Part shown: in pieces, positions 14,272 through 18,515 of the stretch | How the letters are laid out: each line of letters begins with the position of its first letter | How positions within the stretch are numbered: position 1 is the first letter of the stretch | NCBI GenBank assembly: GCA_025362825.1 | Contig: JANYFF010000599.1 | Span: 1-18,515, forward strand | DNA: 18,515 bases | From: Polaromonas sp. | GTDB lineage: Bacteria > Pseudomonadota > Gammaproteobacteria > Burkholderiales > Burkholderiaceae_C | Direction of reading: 5' to 3' | Notes under the pieces: generated by a model | Told to the model about the DNA's origin: nothing | Database searches by the model: none | Seen by the model: only the letters and a program-made list of their open reading frames with translations | Program-made: the position numbers and the translations under genes

Positions 14272-16167
14272 ATGTCAGATCAGGCACAACCAGCTCCTAC
14301 CACTCCTCAGCAACCCTCAGCCTCAAGTCTCAGCGTGCTGATGACGCGTGAGCGGTGGGTCGAGGTGGGCAGAATTTTGATCACCGGTCTGATCGCTTTT
14401 TTGTACTGGCGCCAGTTGGTCCCGCTTCCCGTCCTGCTCGTGGCTGTGGCGATTGGCCTCTACCCGCTGGTAAAAACGGGCCTGCTTGACCTGATTCATG
14501 AGAAAAAAGTAGGCACCGAGATATTCGTCACCATTGCCACGCTGGTCGCGGTGCTTGGAGGTGAAACAGTCGCTGGCGCAGTTTTGATGGTCATCATCCT
14601 GATTGCAGAGTTCATTGCCGAGCTCAATACGGACAGGGCCCGTGCCTCCATCAAATCGCTGGTGGGATCTGTGCCCCAAGTGGCGCTGGTTCGCACAACT
14701 TCTGGCGAGCAGACCGTCTCGCTCGACAAGCTTCAGGTTGATGACATCGTTCTGGTACGGGCCGGAGAAAAGATTCCAGTCGACGGCCATGTCAAAAGTG
14801 GCGCGGCATCGGTCAATGAAGCGCCCATCACAGGCGAAAGCCTCCCGAAGGACAAAGTTGCAGGAGACCTTGTATTCGCGGGAACAGTAGTCGCCTCCGG
14901 TGCACTGGACATTCAAACTGAGAAGATCGGGGTCGACACAACTTTTTCGCGCATTGTCGCGCTGGTTGAAAACGCCGAAGCAAAACAGGCTCCGGTCCAG
15001 AAGCTCGCAGACAAGGTAGCAGCGTGGCTGATTCCAGTCGTTTTCGTGTTTCTCATCGTTGTCTACCTGGTGACACGCGATGTCCGCATGATCGTCACCC
15101 TGATGATATTTACCTCCCCCGCAGAACTCGGACTGGCAACACCGCTGGTCATGATCGCGGCTATTGCGAGAGCGGCCCGTAGCGGCATTTTGATTAAGGG
15201 CGGTCTCTATCTTGAGCTGCTGGCCAAGGTTGACACCATGGTCTTTGACAAGACCGGAACCCTGACAGCCAACAAGCCTGAAGTGGTCGCTATGGAGTCG
15301 TGCAATGCCGATTTCCCGGAAACCGAAATTCTGCGGCTCGCTGCTGCTGCCGACCGGCTTTCTGCGCATCCTCTGGCAAAGGCGGTCGTAACGCATGCCC
15401 AGCGTCAAAACATCAACGTGCCTGAACCGGAAAAATATGAGCAATTGCAGGGCCGCGGCGTCAGCGCCACGATCGAAGGCAGGGCTGTTTTGGTGGGCAA
15501 TGCAGCACTTCTGCGGGAAAGTGGCGTGTCGCTGGAGTCAGCAGTGGAAAAAGGTGGGCAGACTCCCGTTCACGTTGCAGTAGATGGTCAGTTTGTCGGG
15601 GTTATCTTTGTAGCTGACACGCTTCGTCCCGGCGCCCGCGAAGCTCTTGCGAATCTGAGGGCCAGTGGCGTCAAACGGATCATCATGCTGACAGGAGACA
15701 ACGCCGCTACCGCCAGAGCGGTTGCCACCGAACTTGGCGTGGACGATATCCGCGCCGACCTGATGCCGGAGGATAAGGTTGCCGCGATTTCCGAACTGCA
15801 AAAACAAGGACACAGGGTGGCCATGATTGGAGACGGCATCAATGACGCGCCTGCCTTGGCCAAGGCTGACGTTGGCATTGCGATGGGTGGCGGCGGTACC
15901 CAGGCGGCGCTCGAAGCCGCAGACATCGTTTTGATGACTGATGACCTGTCCAAAATTGCCAGCGCACGCGCCATTGCCCGCCGGGCTTATCGGACGGTAC
16001 AAGAAAACCTGTTTGTCGGCGTAGGTGTAGTCCACGTGCTGGGCATAACTGCTGCCCTAATGGGATGGATTGGCCCGATCGAGGCGGCCATTATTCACCT
16101 GGGACCGGACGTGTTGGTGTTTGTCAATTCAGTGAAACTGTTGCGGGTTCGTATTCCAGGGGTGTAG
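14272..16167 (+). CDS. P1B-type heavy-metal ATPase with atypical SPAE membrane motif
   Basis: The 631-residue protein has eight predicted membrane spans (about 33-50, 52-68, 82-98, 100-117, 252-268, 272-296, 581-597, 601-620). It carries TGES (187-190), DKTGT (326-330, phosphorylated Asp326), the P1B His-Pro dipeptide (366-367), TGDN (474-477) and GDGINDAP (520-527). There is no N-terminal CxxC metal-binding domain. The sixth span has TSPAELGLATP (281-291) where P1B pumps carry CPC, CPH, SPC or TPC; neither usual Cys is present. The last span reads HLGPD instead of the HEGxT seen in Co-type P1B-4 pumps. AAGG lies 5 nt before the ATG at 14272; an in-frame ATG at 14260 is less well placed. It is divergent from a CsoR/InrS-like repressor. 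Metal substrate unknown. Confidence 0.88.
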   Translation: MSDQAQPAPTTPQQPSASSLSVLMTRERWVEVGRILITGLIAFLYWRQLVPLPVLLVAVAIGLYPLVKTGLLDLIHEKKVGTEIFVTIATLVAVLGGETVAGAVLMVIILIAEFIAELNTDRARASIKSLVGSVPQVALVRTTSGEQTVSLDKLQVDDIVLVRAGEKIPVDGHVKSGAASVNEAPITGESLPKDKVAGDLVFAGTVVASGALDIQTEKIGVDTTFSRIVALVENAEAKQAPVQKLADKVAAWLIPVVFVFLIVVYLVTRDVRMIVTLMIFTSPAELGLATPLVMIAAIARAARSGILIKGGLYLELLAKVDTMVFDKTGTLTANKPEVVAMESCNADFPETEILRLAAAADRLSAHPLAKAVVTHAQRQNINVPEPEKYEQLQGRGVSATIEGRAVLVGNAALLRESGVSLESAVEKGGQTPVHVAVDGQFVGVIFVADTLRPGAREALANLRASGVKRIIMLTGDNAATARAVATELGVDDIRADLMPEDKVAAISELQKQGHRVAMIGDGINDAPALAKADVGIAMGGGGTQAALEAADIVLMTDDLSKIASARAIARRAYRTVQENLFVGVGVVHVLGITAALMGWIGPIEAAIIHLGPDVLVFVNSVKLLRVRIPGV

Positions 16168-16343
16168 CCGATGCGGCGGTTAAAGCTGCTCTGTGGCGGA
16201 GACTTCACCACTGCTATCTTGTTTTTCTGTCCTGACCGATTTTAAGTTGTCGTCATAACCATTCTTGTTGTTGCGTCTCGGCCAAATCGGACAAGCAACT
16301 GATGCAGATGGTGAATGCTCATAGTAAGCCCGCCGTAACCAGC
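16168..16343. other. Intergenic region between convergent ATPase and DUF305 genes
   Basis: No gene or canonical intrinsic terminator is visible. CCGATTT (16236-16242) and AAATCGG (16284-16290) are perfect inverted copies 41 bp apart, and GTGG/CCAC arms lie near 16190-16210. Both could form weak structures; neither is followed by a convincing T tract. Confidence 0.3.
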
Positions 16344-16772
16344 TTATTTAGCCATCTTCTCGACGGGCTGTCCCTGTTTGGCAAGAAACTTGTCGAACGT
16401 CGCAATTTCCTTCTTCTGTGCAGCGATGATGCTCTTGGCCATTTTCTTCATTTGAGGGTCTTTGCCATCGCGAAGCTCAGCCTCTGCCATGTCAATCGCG
16501 CCATGGTGGTGGATGCGCATCATCATCGCAAAGTCAACATCGGCATTGCCGGTCATTTTCATGGACGACATCTTGTCGTTGTTGTCTTTCATCATGCCTT
16601 TCATGTCCATGGCACCGCTCTGCATGGATGAAGTGCCGGTTTTGCCACTAGGCATGGCTTCACTGCCGGGTTTCATTTGCATTTGGGCAAAGGCCAAGGG
16701 TTGCAGCAGCGCGACGCTCAGAACAGCAAAAGCCACCGATGTGGACCTGATTCTTTTGAGTTGAAATTTCAT
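16344..16772 (-). CDS. DUF305 family exported protein, copper-binding candidate
   Basis: The 142-residue protein has a signal peptide (about 1-29, LAFAQ) and a long Met-rich segment (residues 31-75, with repeated MxM and MKxM). The DUF305 helical core follows, containing MMMRIHHHGAIDMAEAEL (His88-90) and SIIAAQKKEIATFDKFL. This HH-x-GA-x-x-MA motif is diagnostic. Family members such as cyanobacterial CopM bind copper in the periplasm and improve tolerance. It follows the Csp gene by 30 bp on the same strand, so the two probably share a transcript. The single DUF305 unit is shorter than members that have two copies. Confidence 0.87.
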   Translation of the reverse strand: MKFQLKRIRSTSVAFAVLSVALLQPLAFAQMQMKPGSEAMPSGKTGTSSMQSGAMDMKGMMKDNNDKMSSMKMTGNADVDFAMMMRIHHHGAIDMAEAELRDGKDPQMKKMAKSIIAAQKKEIATFDKFLAKQGQPVEKMAK

Positions 16773-16802
16773 GCTTGATTCTTTCTGTGTGTTGGAAGTT
16801 GT

Positions 16803-17138
16803 TCAGGCCATTGAGGCCATTTTTCGGCACTCCTGAGCGCACTTTTGGCAGGCCTCGGCGCACTGTTGGCAGTGCGCCATGTCATGTTTGACACATTCGT
16901 CGCCGCAGGATTGGCAGATATCAGCGCAGAGTGCGCAGATTGCTTGGGCATGGGCGCTACCTCGGGCCATGGCAGCAACAGCAAGCGCACAAATCTGGGC
17001 GCAGTCCATATCCAGCGCGATGCACTTGACCATCATCTTGACGTCGGTCTCCTGCAGACAGGAAGTTGCGCAATGGTTACAGGCCACGGCGCAGGCGTTG
17101 CAAGCTTCAATGCAAGCGTTGTATTGTTGGTGAGGCAT
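16803..17138 (-). CDS. Cytosolic four-helix-bundle copper-storage protein (Csp3-like)
   Basis: The 111-residue protein has 19 cysteines, mostly in CxxC and CxxxC spacing along helices (positions 9, 13, 16, 20, 23, 27, 39, 46, 50, 68, 71, 75, 78, 82, 90, 93, 97, 100, 104). This matches the Csp/DUF326 four-helix bundles that fill their core with Cu(I). No signal peptide is present, so it is Csp3-like and cytosolic rather than Csp1-like. It could store or buffer tens of Cu(I) ions per tetramer, by analogy with characterised Csp proteins. GGAAAG lies 6 nt before the ATG at 17138. It heads a two-gene unit with the DUF305 gene. Confidence 0.92.
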   Translation of the reverse strand: MPHQQYNACIEACNACAVACNHCATSCLQETDVKMMVKCIALDMDCAQICALAVAAMARGSAHAQAICALCADICQSCGDECVKHDMAHCQQCAEACQKCAQECRKMASMA

Positions 17139-17393
17139 GGGGACTTTCCAAAGACAAGTTGTGATGCGGCAAAGTAAGACAATTCGTAGCGCCTAAAAAG
17201 CGCAGCCTATCCACTGTGCGCGCTTAGTCATATCCAATGCCCACGGCATAGCCGCCATGCCGCGTAGGCTGTAACCTACAACGTGGACCACTTGACCTTG
17301 ATTCAAGCAACTGGCGCAGTGCCCTGCTACCTGAACTATTCAGCGCAGGTGAAAGCAGGGTTTGTTCGTGAGTGCGTCGCTGACATAGGCATA
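17139..17393. promoter_or_regulatory. 255-bp intergenic region upstream of the Csp gene with several inverted repeats
   Basis: No gene is visible. It contains CGGCAT-N7-ATGCCG (17244-17262), GTAGG-N6-CCTAC (17264-17279) and the palindrome CTTGATTCAAG (17297-17307). The second repeat has the size of MerR-family operators, as would suit a CueR-like control of Csp, but no MerR-family gene is in view and no clear -35/-10 pair with a long spacer could be assigned. Confidence 0.35.
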
Positions 17394-17807
17394 TCAGCCA
17401 ACGTCCTGCAGTAGGCTCGCGTCCAATTCAGCAAGAAAATCCTCATCGTTCATGAGGCTGCCTATCCCCACAATACGGGTGACTATTTCTCTTTCGATCG
17501 CCGCCTGCAAAACCCTCATTGCCCGGGCAACACCAGATTCTGAAATATCAAGTTCACCGCGTGCATGATTTTTTGTACCTGGGCGCAGAAGAAGCTGGCA
17601 AACCAGATAAAGCGGCGGGGTAAGTGGTGTGCCAGACACGCCATCTTCTGTGAACAGGCGTTCAACTTCTCTGAGGTCTCGGGCGAGGGAAATAAGAATC
17701 GGCTCATTGAGGGCCGATGGGTATAGACAGCGGAGGTCATTAGATTTGGCCCGATCGGTCAACTCTTTCAAGTTTGTCGAGGCTTTGGGGCGAAGCGCTT
17801 CAAGCAT
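17394..17807 (-). CDS. Hypothetical protein of unknown function
   Basis: The 137-residue product is soluble and mixed-charge, with no signal peptide or membrane span. A middle segment (PPLYLVCQLLLRPGTKNHARGELDISESGVARAMRVLQAAIEREIV) is probably helical and could be a helix-turn-helix-like or winged fold. The C-terminus is acidic (LMNDEDFLAELDASLLQDVG). I do not recognise a family. AAGGA lies 5 nt before the ATG at 17807, which makes that start better than the in-frame ATG at 17825. It is divergent from an XRE regulator across an 83-bp gap, a layout common for a regulator and its target. A regulatory or mobile-element accessory role is possible. Confidence 0.6.
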   Translation of the reverse strand: MLEALRPKASTNLKELTDRAKSNDLRCLYPSALNEPILISLARDLREVERLFTEDGVSGTPLTPPLYLVCQLLLRPGTKNHARGELDISESGVARAMRVLQAAIEREIVTRIVGIGSLMNDEDFLAELDASLLQDVG

Positions 17808-17890
17808 GAGCGTCCTTGCTCGCATTAATCATTAGTTTGCTATCTATAGACACGTGTCAAAAGTATACCGCCTTGCAATAGTGGCAATAC
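17808..17890. promoter_or_regulatory. Divergent promoter region with palindrome
   Basis: Between the unknown gene and the XRE regulator lies a perfect 10-bp palindrome GACACGTGTC (17849-17858). Near the XRE start there is a direct repeat GCAATA-GTG-GCAATA (17875-17889). Either could be the operator of the XRE protein. Promoter boxes are not clear enough to assign. Confidence 0.4.
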
Positions 17891-18145
17891 ATGCGACCAA
17901 GCAAAAATCAACCTTTAATGCGTGCCTTGGCAGTAGAGATCAAGGCCCGCCGGCTAGCGTTGCAGATGAGTCAAGAAGATCTCGCCGGTAAATGCGACCT
18001 GGACAGGCCTTATATCTCGCTTATCGAGGTAGCGCGCAAACAGCCGACAATCAGCGTGCTGCTCAAACTTGCGGAGGGACTGGACTATGGGCTTCCAGAG
18101 ATGATGCAAAGGGTTATGAGCAGGTATCTCGTTGAATCAACATAG
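17891..18145 (+). CDS. XRE-family helix-turn-helix transcriptional regulator
   Basis: The 84-residue protein is essentially one Cro/C1-type DNA-binding domain (residues about 12-68). The core MSQEDLAGKCDLDRPYISLIEVARKQPTISVLLKLAEGL matches the family pattern of five helices. No second domain is present, as in many phage, plasmid and island regulators. The ATG at 17891 has no clear Shine-Dalgarno, so the transcript may be leaderless or start at Met10 (17918). It is divergent from the 137-residue unknown gene, which it may repress. Confidence 0.85.
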   Translation: MRPSKNQPLMRALAVEIKARRLALQMSQEDLAGKCDLDRPYISLIEVARKQPTISVLLKLAEGLDYGLPEMMQRVMSRYLVEST

Positions 18146-18515
18146 CTCATCAGAGCATTTCAAGTACTACCCCGCCACAAGAGACCGCCATACGCTCAAG
18201 AATTACGTTCATTGTGCTTCCCAAAGCTGCTTGACTGAACGAACTTCGACCTCTCCAGTGGCTCGTGGCGAGAAGTTTCTTTGTCATTTGAGGTTGCAAA
18301 ATAAGACTGTTGTACGAAAAGATTTTTGCGCACTTTCCGCAACTATGTACAAGTATGCTTTTATACATACTTTGATAGGATTTATTTTCAGGTGGGAAAT
18401 GCTCTAAAAACTCCATCAAATATGTAGTTTTTGGAACAAGACACTGGGAATACCAGGTTGAAGAGGCGCGAAAAATCTCGCAGTGAATGTGGCCCCCACG
18501 TTCGCTCACTGCGTG
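18146..18515. other. AT-rich region without a convincing gene
   Basis: The 370 bp after the XRE gene have open frames on both strands, but none with a recognisable protein pattern, ribosome site or codon use like the neighbours. The region is AT-richer than the metal genes. It holds three inverted repeats: AAGTATG-N8-CATACTT (18351-18372), AAAAACT-N13-AGTTTTT (18406-18432) and the long hairpin at 18479-18513. It looks like island-boundary or regulatory DNA. Confidence 0.45.
18479..18513. repeat. Large imperfect hairpin at the right edge
   Basis: Outer arms CGCAGTGA (18479-18486) and TCACTGCG (18506-18513) are perfectly complementary. Inside them ATGTGG and CCACGT pair with one G-T wobble around a 3-nt loop, leaving a small bulge on the right arm. 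It could be a terminator core, a recombination or transposon end, or a repeat unit; the window ends too soon to tell. Confidence 0.5.

Noticed and set aside
14323..15444. Long minus-strand open frame opposite the P-type ATPase
   Set aside because: The plus strand encodes a complete P1B ATPase; the antisense frame has no recognisable domain or start signal.
16236..16290. Possible transposon resolution site between ATPase and DUF305 genes
   Set aside because: Only one 7-bp inverted pair is visible; the subsites, resolvase or Tn3-type ends that would be needed are absent.
18132..18407. Small plus-strand open frame after the XRE gene
   Set aside because: It overlaps the end of the XRE gene, has no ribosome site, and its product has no recognisable pattern.
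18150..18509. Minus-strand open frame at the right edge
   Set aside because: Its product looks like random translation of AT-rich DNA and it spans several inverted repeats; not supported as a gene.
1..18515. CRISPR arrays, tRNA or rRNA genes
   Set aside because: No regularly spaced direct repeats, cloverleaf-like tRNA or conserved rRNA stretches were found by eye.

Overview
The window is a dense heavy-metal resistance and homeostasis region, most likely from a betaproteobacterium of the Burkholderiales (Comamonadaceae-like, for example the Polaromonas or Rhodoferax neighbourhood). This assignment is inferred from protein style, the moderately high G+C content and the gene combinations; no rRNA or housekeeping marker is present. 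The mix of metal operons, an insertion sequence and an AT-richer right edge fits a genomic island or plasmid segment.

Layout, left to right. (1) 1-5014, minus strand: a periplasmic copper-handling operon. In transcription order it encodes a Cys/His-rich exported protein, a small conserved unknown exported protein, a TolC-family outer-membrane lipoprotein, a Tat-exported multicopper oxidase, a CopI-type cupredoxin, a DUF411 (CopG-like) protein and a CusF-like copper-binding protein cut by the left edge. (2) 5105-6395: a divergent pair, a DmeF-type CDF exporter (minus) and an RcnR/DmeR-type repressor (plus), with an RcnR-like operator lying between the predicted -35 and -10 of dmeF. (3) 6470-7576: an IS630-family element inserted at CTAG, exactly at the stop codon of the next gene. 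(4) 7576-14189, minus: a tightly coupled operon encoding a CsoR/InrS/NreA-like repressor, a small CzcI-like exported protein, an RND adaptor, an HME-RND pump, a DUF3240 protein and an outer-membrane factor. (5) 14272-16167, plus: a divergent P1B-type ATPase whose membrane metal motif is SPAE instead of CPC or SPC. A perfect TATCCT-N7-AGGATA operator lies between it and the repressor. (6) 16344-17138, minus: a cytosolic 19-Cys copper-storage protein (Csp) followed by a DUF305 protein. (7) 17394-18145: an unknown 137-residue protein and a divergent XRE regulator, then about 370 bp of AT-rich, hairpin-containing DNA without a convincing gene.

Together the genes handle metal in every compartment: cytosolic storage (Csp), inner-membrane efflux (P1B ATPase, CDF), trans-envelope efflux (RND tripartite pump), and periplasmic oxidation or sequestration (multicopper oxidase, cupredoxin, DUF411, DUF305, CusF). 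Two different CsoR/RcnR-family repressors control separate modules through related G-tract operators. The least conventional unit is the divergent module built around the 14192-14210 operator: one repressor appears to control both a P1B ATPase without the usual Cys ligands and a complete RND operon carrying DUF3240.
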